Below, in pieces: positions 1-8,359 of a stretch of 43,119 bases of DNA; position 1 is the first letter of the stretch; each line of letters opens with the position of its first letter. The translations under genes and the position numbers were made by a program. Under the pieces are notes generated by a model, which did not search any database, had not been told where the DNA came from, and saw only the letters and a list, made by a program, of their open reading frames with translations. The stretch is from Erysipelotrichia bacterium (GTDB taxonomy: Bacteria; Muiribacteriota; Ozemobacteria; Ozemobacterales; Ozemobacteraceae). The stretch spans positions 1 to 43,119 of the forward strand of contig SABV01000003.1 of NCBI GenBank assembly GCA_009928855.1, given 5' to 3'.

Positions 1-1074
1 CATGCAACAGAAGCATGAAATACAGCGATTCCGGTCAAATTTCGCCCCGCTGTCGGTAATTTCTATCGCCTCAGCGGGGCATATTTCTTTGCACCGCCCG
101 CATTTTATACATGTATCAGGCAGCAATGCAGGCCCGGCCCAAAGAAGCCTGCGGCCGAGGTTGAGAATGAATTCTGGTATCAGGTCGTAAGGAGAGACGC
201 GCGGTATGCAAAAGTCTTTAATGACAATGTTTTCGGCCGGTTCACCCAGCCATTCTATCTCGTCAATGTTTTTGGGACCCCAGTTCAATTCATGGCATCG
301 TCTCAGCATGTGCACTTCTGAAGGCTTAACATTGATAAGGGTGCAGAAAGCTGTGTCTATAGCTACTGGTGACGCCGATGCCAGCAAAACTCCCGTTTTG
401 ACCACGCGCCCGCCGGCCGGACCCTGGCCATCCATGCCTTCTATGCCATCCATTATGTTCAAAGTTACCGGTAACTGATGTGCAAAATCTGAGATGAAAT
501 TCGAGAATTCAGCTGCTCGTGGAAATATTTTATGCCATTGCGCCTTTGAAAAGCCGGGTATCAGGCCGAAAAGATTCTTAATTGCTCCGGTGATTCTGGT
601 AAGGTTGTGAGTTTTAAGCTTTGGCAGGTTAATAACGGCATCGACCATGAAGAAAGTTTTAACTATATGGGCGGTGACATCACGCTTGTTGGTTTTGAAG
701 CTTATCGGGGCTTTGGGCTCATTCTCGAAGCAGATGAGCCTGGCGCCGGAGTCTTTGGCCGCCTGGGCGAATCCGGTTGTTTCCCAGAATTGTTCGGTGC
801 GCCCGAATATGGCGGGGGGACTGTCGCCGATGATCACTTCGGCGCCGGCGTTTACACATGCCGTGGCAACCGCCGAGATCAGTGCGGGATGAGTGGTTGC
901 GGCTCTCTCAGGGGTTTTGCAGGTTAGCATGTTGGGCTTTATCAACACTCTAAAACCTGGTTTGATGAAGGCTTCTATTCCCCCCAGTGGCTTTAAAAGG
1001 TTTTTTATCGCCTCTGAAAGTTCTTCGGGGTTGTAAGAAAGGCATTTTTGTGCAGAAAGAGGTGTTTTTTTCAT
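1..1074 (-). CDS. DUF362 domain protein with C-terminal 4Fe-4S ferredoxin motifs (3' end cut by window edge)
   Basis: This ORF is missing from the supplied track because it runs off the left edge without a stop. Reading the minus strand from the ATG at 1074 gives an open frame of 358 residues. It starts MKKTPLSAQKCLSYNPEELS and contains the DUF362 hallmarks VLIKPNM (near residue 43), a GAEVIIGDSP stretch and VINLPKLKTHN. Near residues 321-332 is a ferredoxin-type CxxCxxCxxxCP motif (CIKCGRCKEICP), and a second cluster, CISCFCCM, begins as the sequence ends. DUF362 proteins are cytoplasmic iron-sulphur proteins of mostly unproven function, so I assign no reaction. The start lies 7 nt after the stop of the upstream gene and has only a weak ribosome site, which suggests coupled translation as the last visible gene of the 3874-to-1 operon. 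The three plus-strand ORFs listed here are shadows. Confidence 0.9.
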   Translation of the reverse strand, partial: MKKTPLSAQKCLSYNPEELSEAIKNLLKPLGGIEAFIKPGFRVLIKPNMLTCKTPERAATTHPALISAVATACVNAGAEVIIGDSPPAIFGRTEQFWETTGFAQAAKDSGARLICFENEPKAPISFKTNKRDVTAHIVKTFFMVDAVINLPKLKTHNLTRITGAIKNLFGLIPGFSKAQWHKIFPRAAEFSNFISDFAHQLPVTLNIMDGIEGMDGQGPAGGRVVKTGVLLASASPVAIDTAFCTLINVKPSEVHMLRRCHELNWGPKNIDEIEWLGEPAENIVIKDFCIPRVSPYDLIPEFILNLGRRLLWAGPALLPDTCIKCGRCKEICPAEAIEITDSGAKFDRNRCISCFCCM

Positions 1075-1081
1075 GTTTCGC

Positions 1082-2083
1082 TTAATAATCCTGAGCCGGC
1101 TGCTGAACTACCGGGTGATTTAGCAGATGTTCCCAGATTATTGGGGGCGGCATCGGGCCTGACCCTTCTTGTGGCTCAGAGGGAGCAGCCTTGAGTGCCG
1201 GGAAATCTGCATAGGGGCGATGCTGAAGAATCTGGCGCGGCCATGGCGTTATTTCGATGCCTTCTTCGCGTTCGATTATAATGCACTGGTTCAGATACAC
1301 TATTTTGACGAGCATCTGCGCAAATGTCAGATTGCGAAATGAGGCATATACCGGAAAATGCAGATCGCGCGGAAATTGTATCGGCACTTTTCCGCCCAGC
1401 GAAATTTTGCGCAGTATGAACTGAATGTCGTCGCCGCGCGAGAGAATTATGCCGGGTTTATCAAGCCCCCGGTAACGTATGGCAAGTCTTTCGGGCACGC
1501 ACAGTTTCATACGGCCAATAACTTCTGTCCACGCTTCTCCTGATGGATAAACCGGCAGCACCGTTACCATGTTTTTGTCGGTGGTGAAGCGGTGATGAGG
1601 CGGTATGACTTTTTGCAGCAGTTTTGACAGGCTGTGCCCGTGATCGCCTGGAACAACGGCTCCGCCAGCCTGAAAGTGCATGATGGCCTGATATTCAAAA
1701 GCTCCGGCAAGCAGTTCGAGGGCTTCCCAGAGGGCAATCGGGTGCCCGTAAAAAGAGGCGTCGCGATGAAAACGTGCTTTTTGCGGCGTTTTAAGACTGA
1801 GCTCGACGAAGCTGTGGGTGGAAGTGCGTTTGAATAGAATGCTTTCGCGTTTTATTTCTTTGACGTACCATTCATCGTCCAGGCGTGTCTGATCACTGGC
1901 GACAAAACGCTGTTCGTCGTGATAAATAAGTGCTCTGGCATTGTCTTTGCGATAAAGAATGGCTCTAATGCGAGGTTCTCTGATGTCTGGTTCCAGGTAT
2001 TGAGCCATTGATGGCGCAATAGATGCTAATGTCAGCAGTAATGCCGCCAGGGCGGATTTTTTAAGAAGCCTTGAGAAGAGCAT
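1082..2083 (-). CDS. Secreted protein with GspC/PilP-like and secretin-N (STN)-like segments, no secretin pore
   Basis: The 333-residue product begins with a typical signal peptide (charged start, hydrophobic core ALAALLLTLASIA, cleavage near SMAQ), so it should act in the periplasm. Residues about 30-95 (RIRAILYRKDNARALIYHDE...) resemble the small beta domain of GspC/PilP inner-membrane proteins. Two later stretches, about 105-170 and 215-275, have the helix-strand pattern of secretin N0/STN domains; the second (DIQFILRKISLGGKVPIQF) is the more convincing. No secretin pore domain follows; the C-terminus is proline-rich. The start overlaps the end of asd by 23 nt, so the two are probably co-translated. 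The fold calls are visual only. It might be a pilus or secretion accessory factor acting with the Pil proteins encoded further along, but that is inference. Confidence 0.6.
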   Translation of the reverse strand: MLFSRLLKKSALAALLLTLASIAPSMAQYLEPDIREPRIRAILYRKDNARALIYHDEQRFVASDQTRLDDEWYVKEIKRESILFKRTSTHSFVELSLKTPQKARFHRDASFYGHPIALWEALELLAGAFEYQAIMHFQAGGAVVPGDHGHSLSKLLQKVIPPHHRFTTDKNMVTVLPVYPSGEAWTEVIGRMKLCVPERLAIRYRGLDKPGIILSRGDDIQFILRKISLGGKVPIQFPRDLHFPVYASFRNLTFAQMLVKIVYLNQCIIIEREEGIEITPWPRQILQHRPYADFPALKAAPSEPQEGSGPMPPPIIWEHLLNHPVVQQPAQDY

Positions 2084-3080
2084 TCCTGGCCATCTCCGTG
2101 TAAATTTTTACGGCATTGGTAGCCGCGCCGCGCCGCAGATTATCAGCTACTATCCACATATTGAAACCACATGGCAGTGTGGGGTCATTGCGCAGACGAC
2201 CGACAAAAACTTCATCGCGATCCTGGCAACTCAAGGGAGTGGGGTAGACAGAATTGGCGGGATCATCCATCATGATGACATCCTCGGCTTCTGACAGTAT
2301 TTTTCTAATTTGTTCAAGAGTCATCTGGTTGGTAAGCTCGATGTTTACCGATTCGCTGTGGCAATACATGACCGGTACTCTTACGGTTGTCGGGCAGACC
2401 TTGATCGCCGATTCTAGAATTTTGCAGGTTTCTTTGACCATTTTGTCTTCTTCGCGATAAAGACCTGAATTCAGCAGAATATCTATCTGCGGAATAAGAT
2501 TGAAGGCGATTGGGTGCGGATAAACGCCCGATGGTGGTTCGCGGTTATCAAGAATAGCCTGACTCTGCTTTTTGAGTATGTCTATCGCTTCGAGCCCTGT
2601 GCCTGAAACTGATTGATAAGTGGCAACGACAATGCGTTTTATCGGATTTAATTTGTGAATAGGGCCAAGAGCCACAATCATCTGAATGGTAGAGCAGTTG
2701 GGGTTAGCGATCAGGCCTTTGTGCCCTTTCAATGCATGAAAATTGACTTCCGGCACTATCAGAGGAACCTCCGGGTTCATGCGGTGCGCGTTTGTGTTGT
2801 CGATTACTGTGGCTCCAGCTTTAACCGCTTCCGGGCAATATTTAAGACTGATTTCGGTGCCCGCTGAGAAAAAAACCACGTCCAGCCCTGAAAAATCGCT
2901 TTTAGCAAGATCTTCTACCTGGATCTGGTCGTTTCTGAAATTTATCTTCTGCCCTGCGCTGCGTTCTGAAGCGAAAAGTCTTAGATTTTTTATGTTTTTT
3001 ACCCGTTCATCGAGCACCTGAAGAATTTTCAGGCCTACGGCGCCTGTAGCTCCTACTATTCCTATTGAATGACCGTTCAT
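2061..3080 (-). CDS. asd: Aspartate-semialdehyde dehydrogenase
   Basis: This cytoplasmic enzyme makes L-aspartate 4-semialdehyde from aspartyl phosphate with NADPH, the branch point to lysine/diaminopimelate, threonine and methionine. The 339-residue length is normal. The N-terminal nucleotide-binding motif is GIVGATGAVG (about residues 7-16). The catalytic cysteine lies in NPNCSTIQM (Cys129), and the substrate-binding and base region is RVPVMYCHSESVNIE (His about 241). The usual DNSSAFRM stretch appears here as DNTNAHRM, a modest divergence. The ATG overlaps the stop of the upstream gene as ATGA, and the 3' end overlaps the next gene by 23 nt, so it sits in an operon with three envelope or unknown proteins. 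Diaminopimelate supply for peptidoglycan may explain the company, though this is inference. Confidence 0.96.
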   Translation of the reverse strand: MNGHSIGIVGATGAVGLKILQVLDERVKNIKNLRLFASERSAGQKINFRNDQIQVEDLAKSDFSGLDVVFFSAGTEISLKYCPEAVKAGATVIDNTNAHRMNPEVPLIVPEVNFHALKGHKGLIANPNCSTIQMIVALGPIHKLNPIKRIVVATYQSVSGTGLEAIDILKKQSQAILDNREPPSGVYPHPIAFNLIPQIDILLNSGLYREEDKMVKETCKILESAIKVCPTTVRVPVMYCHSESVNIELTNQMTLEQIRKILSEAEDVIMMDDPANSVYPTPLSCQDRDEVFVGRLRNDPTLPCGFNMWIVADNLRRGAATNAVKIYTEMARNALLKAS

Positions 3081-3874
3081 TCTTCGTCTTCCTCCTCGTT
3101 TGCGTGTTGCATCTGCTGCTGTTCTCTGTAAAAAGATTTTATGCGGCCGGGGCGGTAGGTTCTGGCCCTGCGTAGCTCTTCATCCGATGGTTCCTGTTCA
3201 TTAAATGCGACCGATGTTGTCTGTGGTGCTTTTGCAGGTGCTTTAATTTCACGTGATTTTGCCGGTTGCTTTATGATTTGCGGAAACAAGACCTGTTGCA
3301 GCTGTTTGACTCTATTGAATTGGTCAGCGGTTAAACTGGCTATTGCCGGCGTATTGCCAGCCTGATCAAGGTTATTGCCGAGAAGAGTGAGTAGTTCTTC
3401 GGTCAGCGAAATTTTTTGTCCCAGTTCGCCTGTTTCTTTCAATAGCAGGCGGCGTTCTGCTTCGCCCGGATTTGCAGATAAAAGAGTCTCGAGATTATTT
3501 TTTTGTTTTCTGAGCTCTTCAATATTTTGCAACGAAGCGCTGTAAGATTCTTCAAGTTGTCCGTTGGCATTCATTTTCTGTTCTGTCTTCAGCTTCAGTG
3601 CTTTCTCACGCAGTTTGCTGAAGTCAGGCAATATTGGTTTGTGAAAGGTGCTGCCGGCCGTGTTTTTTAAAGAAGAAATTTGCCCTGTTTCAGGGTCGAT
3701 TGGTCCATGGGGGGCGGCAAGCGCCTGACTGGTGTTATTGTTGCTTTTGAACTGAACTTCATCCATCCAGCCGGGAAACCTGCTCTGGGCAATTGCCGGG
3801 GCGTCGGCAACAAAAATCAGAGTTGTCAGCATGAGCAGCCTACAAAATATATGACGAAGAATCGAGTTTTTCAT
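3077..3874 (-). CDS. Secreted coiled-coil protein of unknown function
   Basis: I do not recognise a family. The 265-residue product has a signal peptide (CRLLMLTTLIFVADAPAIAQS), so it is exported. Residues about 85-200 are rich in Glu, Lys, Leu and Gln with a long predicted helix or coiled coil (LREKALKLKTEQKMN..., EAERRLLLKETGELGQKI). The C-terminus is basic and then strongly acidic, ending NEEEDEE. It is the first gene of the leftward operon with asd, with which it shares a 4-nt ATGA overlap. No good Shine-Dalgarno precedes the ATG at 3874. The downstream STN-like protein suggests a shared envelope role, but nothing in the sequence proves it. Confidence 0.75.
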   Translation of the reverse strand: MKNSILRHIFCRLLMLTTLIFVADAPAIAQSRFPGWMDEVQFKSNNNTSQALAAPHGPIDPETGQISSLKNTAGSTFHKPILPDFSKLREKALKLKTEQKMNANGQLEESYSASLQNIEELRKQKNNLETLLSANPGEAERRLLLKETGELGQKISLTEELLTLLGNNLDQAGNTPAIASLTADQFNRVKQLQQVLFPQIIKQPAKSREIKAPAKAPQTTSVAFNEQEPSDEELRRARTYRPGRIKSFYREQQQMQHANEEEDEE

Positions 3875-3940
3875 AAGCAGAGTTGTACCATAAACATAGA
3901 TGCGAATGCAAAAGCAATTCTGCTGGTAAATGTGGTAAAC

Positions 3941-3968
3941 TTGCGAAAATCAGTTAAAAGATTATGCT
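3941..3968 (+). promoter_or_regulatory. Possible sigma70-type promoter for the RsbW-like gene
   Basis: TTGCGA, 16 nt, then TATGCT lies just upstream of the ATG at 3984. Transcription would start about 9 nt before the start codon, giving a very short leader, so the match may be chance. Confidence 0.35.
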
Positions 3969-3983
3969 TATATCGGGGCCGAG

Positions 3984-4433
3984 ATGAAAAACAGCAAAAA
4001 ACCGCGTCGGGTTTTTTTTGAATTCAAGAACCCGCGCTATCTACGGATTGTCAGAGACAACGCAGAGGTGATCGCACGCCGGATGGGCTTTGAAGAAGAT
4101 CAGGTTTTTGAACTTGCCATGGTCGTAGACGAGGCCTATGCCAATGCTGTCGAACACAGCGGTAGACTTGTCGAGCTGTCATCTCTTGAAGTTGAGTTTC
4201 TGATTTATTCAAATCGTCTCGAAGTCTGTGTTAAAGACACTGGCTGCGGGTTTGATTCTACCCACCTTAAAATCCCCAGAAATCTCAGAAGTCTCGAATC
4301 CACCCGTGGGCGCGGGCTTGGGCTCATTAAGATGCTTTCCGACAGCTTTGAGCTTAGTTCCACGCCTGGTAGCGGCACAATTATCAGAATAATTAAATAC
4401 CTGAGCGGCCAACAGCGCATAAAAGTAGCCTAA
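3984..4433 (+). CDS. RsbW/SpoIIAB-like anti-sigma factor, HATPase_c domain
   Basis: The 149-residue cytoplasmic protein is a single GHKL ATPase domain of the serine-kinase anti-sigma type. The N-box is VVDEAYANAVEHS (Glu50, Asn54, His58), the G1 box is VKDTGCGFD (about 83-91) and the G2 box is RGRGLGLIKML (about 108-118). Members of this family bind and inhibit a sigma factor and/or phosphorylate a STAS anti-anti-sigma partner in a partner-switching module. Neither a STAS protein, a PP2C phosphatase nor a sigma factor is encoded beside it, so its partners must be elsewhere. It is a single-gene unit on the plus strand, convergent with the AAA+ gene (17 nt between stops) and divergent from the coiled-coil gene at 3874. 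Membership of the family is clear; the regulon is unknown. Confidence 0.88.
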   Translation: MKNSKKPRRVFFEFKNPRYLRIVRDNAEVIARRMGFEEDQVFELAMVVDEAYANAVEHSGRLVELSSLEVEFLIYSNRLEVCVKDTGCGFDSTHLKIPRNLRSLESTRGRGLGLIKMLSDSFELSSTPGSGTIIRIIKYLSGQQRIKVA

Positions 4434-4450
4434 AGGTGTTTTTTGCTTTG

Positions 4451-6250
4451 TTATTCGCTTATTTCAAGCTTTAGTTCATCAAGTCGTTTTTTAACTTCAT
4501 CAATATTGAGTTCTGCAAATTTTTCTGGCAGAAACCTCTTGTCGGTGCATTCTATTACTGCCGCCAGATCCATGAATTCGAGTCTTGCCGAATGGGCCAT
4601 CGGGCGATATGATTTTAATGCTTCTCTGATATAATGCCCTACCGGCAGGCGATTTTCCGTGTTTTCATCCTGCAATTCATACATACGCGATGCCATGATC
4701 AGAACGCCTTCCATCTCGTTGCCACCAAAGTCCATTGCATCCGGAAAATCTGGCAAGTCTTCGTCGTTCAGTTGAACTTTGTTCTTTTTGGCAAGGGCTT
4801 TGAACAGGTCTTGTTTGTCGCCCTCTGTTTGAGGTGCAAACAGAGGAATGTGAACATCAAGACGTCCGACGCGTTTCAGGTCAACTTCGAGCAGATCTGG
4901 TCTGGATGTGGCAAATATCCAGAATATGCGTCCGCGATTGCGGGTGTCAGCCATTTCTCTTGCCAGCATAGCGTAGATGCGTCCTGATACGCCGGAGTCT
5001 CCTGAATTGCCATCGCGTTTGCCGGCAACCTGGTCAGCTTCGTCAATAAAAACGATGACCTGACCCATGGCGTGAAGAATTTTAAAAATAGCTTCGAGAT
5101 TGCCTTCTGTTGCGCCGACCCACTTGTCTCTGAAATTTTTAAGTTCGACGCAGGGCACTCCGGCTTCGCCGGCAAAGCACTCAACAAGATACGTTTTTCC
5201 CGTACCGATACGGCCGGTTATGAGATAACCCATTGGCAGGGCTTTAAGCTTGCCTCTTTTCATGAGAGAAGCATCCTGGCGTAACCACGCCTTGGCTTCT
5301 GAATGTGCAGCTACGTCATCGAGAGTACGCGTTGACTCGACAAACACTATTCTGCCGCTGGCAGATTTTTCGATCATTTCTTTTTTGACTTCACGCAGAT
5401 ATTCCATGGTGATGCGGCGCTGGTTTTTTATGGCCCGCTCTATGAGGTTTTGAACATCAATGCATGAGAGCCCCTCAAGCTTTTGGGCCAAAGATAAGCG
5501 GTCTACGTCGCATATTGTCGAAAAATCGGTGGTAGAGGCTGTTATTGCGTGAACAAAATTCAATACCTCTTCTGAATTCGGCAGTCCGATCTGAATTTTG
5601 GCAGAGCGCGGGTTTTCGACCAGCTGCCTGTTTACGTCATTCAAGTTCTCGGCAATCAGACAGGTGCTGACATAAGCATTGTTGATGTTCGGGTCGCCAG
5701 CCCAGTCTAAAATTCTGATGAGTGTTTCAACCGATTCGGCGCTGGTATAGGCTATTTCGGCCCTCGGCAGCAGATACTGGGCGTATTCAATCATTACGGC
5801 AATGCGCATTGGGTTAGAAGACGGTTTGCCGTCTTTGTCCCTTGTAGTGCGCGTTAATCCGTGTCTTATAAAACGATCAATCAGTGCCAGCGCCCTTTTG
5901 GGGTCTTTGGGCAATGCGTTACCTGAATCCATAGAGATCTCAGCATCGGTAACGCCGCTGCTATAGGCGGTTCTGTGAAAACTGTCAAAAGCTTTCAAAA
6001 AGTTAAAAAACAATTCTCCGCCTTTTGTGGCGCGAATTCCGTGGCCACGGTCGTAGGTGATTACCACTTCAAATGGGGCAAACATTATATTGGTGAGAAA
6101 GTCTTTTAAAGAAAGGCATTGAAGCTGATTCTTTTCTTCTGACTTAAACGTAACCCAGTCGTCGATGTTGCCGTAGAGAACAAACTGACTTATTGAGCCG
6201 CTTTTAAATATTTCGGCCATTTCACTGGCCCATCCTGGGTAGTTTGTCAT
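4451..6250 (-). CDS. AAA+ ATPase with degenerate N-terminal ATPase-like domain (Ycf46-like layout)
   Basis: The 599-residue cytoplasmic protein has two halves. Residues about 1-260 look like an ATPase-type fold (FVLYGNIDDW, FEVVITYDRGHGI, MRIAVMIEYAQYLL, NAYVSTCLIAENLND) but lack a Walker A motif. Residues about 300-520 are an intact AAA+ module: Walker A GRIGTGKT (346-353), Walker B VIVFIDEADQ (398-407), and a second-region-of-homology stretch SRPDLLEVDLKRVGRLD containing the arginine finger. A dead first domain followed by an active AAA domain is the layout of Ycf46-type proteins. It is the last gene of the SBP-OmpA/PspA/ABC operon, 12 nt after the coiled-coil membrane protein, with AGGA 9 nt before the ATG. 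A remodelling role on PspA or the membrane partner is inferred by analogy with AAA+ partners of PspA-family proteins; no substrate is shown. Confidence 0.85.
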   Translation of the reverse strand: MTNYPGWASEMAEIFKSGSISQFVLYGNIDDWVTFKSEEKNQLQCLSLKDFLTNIMFAPFEVVITYDRGHGIRATKGGELFFNFLKAFDSFHRTAYSSGVTDAEISMDSGNALPKDPKRALALIDRFIRHGLTRTTRDKDGKPSSNPMRIAVMIEYAQYLLPRAEIAYTSAESVETLIRILDWAGDPNINNAYVSTCLIAENLNDVNRQLVENPRSAKIQIGLPNSEEVLNFVHAITASTTDFSTICDVDRLSLAQKLEGLSCIDVQNLIERAIKNQRRITMEYLREVKKEMIEKSASGRIVFVESTRTLDDVAAHSEAKAWLRQDASLMKRGKLKALPMGYLITGRIGTGKTYLVECFAGEAGVPCVELKNFRDKWVGATEGNLEAIFKILHAMGQVIVFIDEADQVAGKRDGNSGDSGVSGRIYAMLAREMADTRNRGRIFWIFATSRPDLLEVDLKRVGRLDVHIPLFAPQTEGDKQDLFKALAKKNKVQLNDEDLPDFPDAMDFGGNEMEGVLIMASRMYELQDENTENRLPVGHYIREALKSYRPMAHSARLEFMDLAAVIECTDKRFLPEKFAELNIDEVKKRLDELKLEISE

Positions 6251-6262
6251 GTCAGTAATCCT

Positions 6263-7147
6263 TTATTCTATTTCTCTTCTGGTGGGAACCACAGGTTCGC
6301 TGGTTGCGACAAAATCAGAGGTTTCCAATGGTGGTCCGCTGAGCTTGCGCAAAAAGTCAGAGTGGGTATTAATCCAATCCTGTGTTTCGCCGAGGGTGTT
6401 GTTGATTTTGTCTATATTAGAGCTGAGTCCTTCGGGACTGCTGTCGAGTGCTATTTCTTCTCTCACGAGCTGCAGTTGACTTTCAATGCGCTGTAGCTCC
6501 ATTTCTACAAGCATTTCGTTCTCTTTCGCAGAACTGAGGTTGCCAAGGCGCTTTTTATGTATTTCAATGTTTCCCTGCAATGATTTGGTAAGCGCCGGGC
6601 TAAGCTCGCCAGAATTGAGTTTCTGTTCGAGTTTGCGGATTTCACTCGTGATTTCGTTCTCTTTTGTTGAGTGAAGGCTTTCTTGTATAAGCTGTTTTGT
6701 TTTAAGCAGTTTCAGAAAAATTGATGGCAGCTGATTAAGTGTTTCTTCGCGGCTCTGATTAAGAAAACCTGAGCCTTCGTCGGTGTTCCAGCTCATCAGC
6801 TTATTTATTTCGGCTAGTTGTGCGCTTAGGCGCATAAGGCGCGAGTGATTCTCGTGACTCAGGCTCGATACCAGCTCATTCATTTTTTGCGATCTTGATT
6901 CCTTTATTTCTGAAAGCTGTTTTGCCTGAACATAATTCTGAAATCGCGGATTGGACGATAAGAACCAGAGATAGACAAATTCAAGTGCCATGCCAAGAAA
7001 CCAGAAGCCTGGGTTGCTGAAACCGAGAATGAAAGAACCAAGTATGAAGAGTTTGTTGACAGGGATGTCACCCATGCCTTTAATGATAAGCCCAGCATTA
7101 AAAGCTTCGCTCAAGTAGTCCGAAAAACCCGGTTTTTTAGGGCGCAT
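6263..7147 (-). CDS. Membrane-anchored coiled-coil protein
   Basis: No family recognised. Of 294 residues, about 28-65 are hydrophobic (KLFILGSFILGFSNPGFWFLGMALEFVYLWFL), enough for one or two membrane helices split by an NPG turn. The remainder (about 70-275) is charged and helical, with heptad-like runs such as EIRKLEQKLNSGEL and MELQRIESQLQLVREEI. The likely topology is a short membrane hairpin and a long cytoplasmic coiled coil, which would suit contact with PspA or the AAA+ ATPase encoded either side. It begins 3 nt after the ABC ATPase stop (TAA-ATT-ATG) with no separate Shine-Dalgarno, so translation is probably coupled. Its fixed place between transporter and AAA+ genes suggests an adaptor; this is inference. 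Confidence 0.75.
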   Translation of the reverse strand: MRPKKPGFSDYLSEAFNAGLIIKGMGDIPVNKLFILGSFILGFSNPGFWFLGMALEFVYLWFLSSNPRFQNYVQAKQLSEIKESRSQKMNELVSSLSHENHSRLMRLSAQLAEINKLMSWNTDEGSGFLNQSREETLNQLPSIFLKLLKTKQLIQESLHSTKENEITSEIRKLEQKLNSGELSPALTKSLQGNIEIHKKRLGNLSSAKENEMLVEMELQRIESQLQLVREEIALDSSPEGLSSNIDKINNTLGETQDWINTHSDFLRKLSGPPLETSDFVATSEPVVPTRREIE

Positions 7148-7150
7148 AAT

Positions 7151-8359
7151 TTAGTCAGAACCACCAATCCTTAAGAATTCGTCAGTAATTCCTTTTAGAA
7201 ACTGATTGAATTTGCTGCTTTCTTGAACTTCAAGAGGTGACATACCATCGTATTTTCCGATCTGTTCGCGTGTTATACCAATCTGCCTGACCAGACGACC
7301 GGGGTTTGCCTGAAACATAAAAATTCGATCGCTTAGAAAAACCGCCTCAGCAAGTGAATGGGTAACAATAAAGACTGTGGCTTCCACTTCATGCCACAGG
7401 CTGGTGATGAGTTCCTGCATTTCTATTCTGGTGGGCTCATCAAGAGCCGAAAAAGGTTCATCCATGAGAATAATTCGCGGTTTCAAAACCAGTGTTCTGG
7501 CGATGGCGACTCTTTGCTGCTGTCCGCCAGAAAGTTGATAGGGGTATTTATCTTCATGTCCCTTCATTCCGACTTTTGCAATCATGTCTCGCGCCAGTTT
7601 TTCCATGACTTGATCAGAATAGCCGAGCGATTCTCTGTTAAGCTGTAATCCGAACATTACATTGTGTAAAACGCTCAAATGCGGAAAAGAGCTGTATTTT
7701 TGAAAAATCATCCCGCGGTCGCGACCAGGGCCTGTTACGGGCTTATTACGAACAAGAACTTCACCGCAGGTTGGCGGGCCCACTTCCTGAAAACCCTGGA
7801 TCAGGTTCAATACAGTAGATTTGCCGCATCCAGAGGGCCCGACCAGAGCTATGAATTCGCCGATATCGGGCAAGTCTTCTATTTCAAATGATATGTTTTT
7901 CAGAGCTGTGAATTCATTTGGTGTTCCCGGGTTGAAGACTTTGCTGACATTGCGGAATGTGACGATTGATGGATATCGAGGTTTTTCGGCAGCTTCGTGC
8001 AGATTTTGCATGTCAGCAACCGGGGCGGAAACAATGTTTTCTGTGTCGGGTGCTGCCGCATCGATGGGTTTTTCTGTGGTTGTCTGAGATTTCTCAGGTG
8101 ATCGTGGCAAATCCTTCTGAGAGTGAATTACGGCGGATTCTTGAGTTGGCTGGGTTAAGCTGGCTGGCAAGGGTTCTGTTGCTGCTTCTTCTTTTTGGTC
8201 ATGAGAAGCTTTAACCTCTGGGTGAGCCACGGTTACCGCCATTTTTTGTGAACGTGAACGATCTTTTATCTGTAGTCTGGGGTTAGCGTCGTCAAAACGG
8301 TAAAAAAGCCCCATTATTTTTCGAAAAAAAGATGCCGGTTTGTGCGGTTGTTCAGTCAT
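7151..8359 (-). CDS. NitT/TauT-family ABC transporter ATP-binding protein with long N-terminal extension
   Basis: Residues about 130-400 form an ABC ATPase of the nitrate/sulfonate/taurine class. Visible motifs are Walker A GPSGCGKST (174-182), Q-loop MIFQKYSSFPHL, signature LSGGQQQRVAIARTL (276-290), Walker B IILMDEPFSALD (296-307) and the switch histidine in VTHSLAEAV. The protein is 402 residues, whereas family members are usually near 260. The excess is a 130-residue N-terminal region rich in Pro, Ser, Thr, Glu and Lys with no visible fold, possibly a flexible tether. The start overlaps the permease stop as ATGA. It should energise the permease encoded upstream. The substrate cannot be read from the ATPase; taurine, sulfonate, nitrate and thiamine-precursor importers all share this type. 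Confidence 0.93.
   Translation of the reverse strand: MTEQPHKPASFFRKIMGLFYRFDDANPRLQIKDRSRSQKMAVTVAHPEVKASHDQKEEAATEPLPASLTQPTQESAVIHSQKDLPRSPEKSQTTTEKPIDAAAPDTENIVSAPVADMQNLHEAAEKPRYPSIVTFRNVSKVFNPGTPNEFTALKNISFEIEDLPDIGEFIALVGPSGCGKSTVLNLIQGFQEVGPPTCGEVLVRNKPVTGPGRDRGMIFQKYSSFPHLSVLHNVMFGLQLNRESLGYSDQVMEKLARDMIAKVGMKGHEDKYPYQLSGGQQQRVAIARTLVLKPRIILMDEPFSALDEPTRIEMQELITSLWHEVEATVFIVTHSLAEAVFLSDRIFMFQANPGRLVRQIGITREQIGKYDGMSPLEVQESSKFNQFLKGITDEFLRIGGSD

Noticed and set aside
2-927. Three plus-strand ORFs (62, 90 and 106 aa)
   Set aside because: They are shadows of the DUF362 gene on the minus strand, which has clear motifs in the whole frame and was missed by the track only because it lacks a stop.
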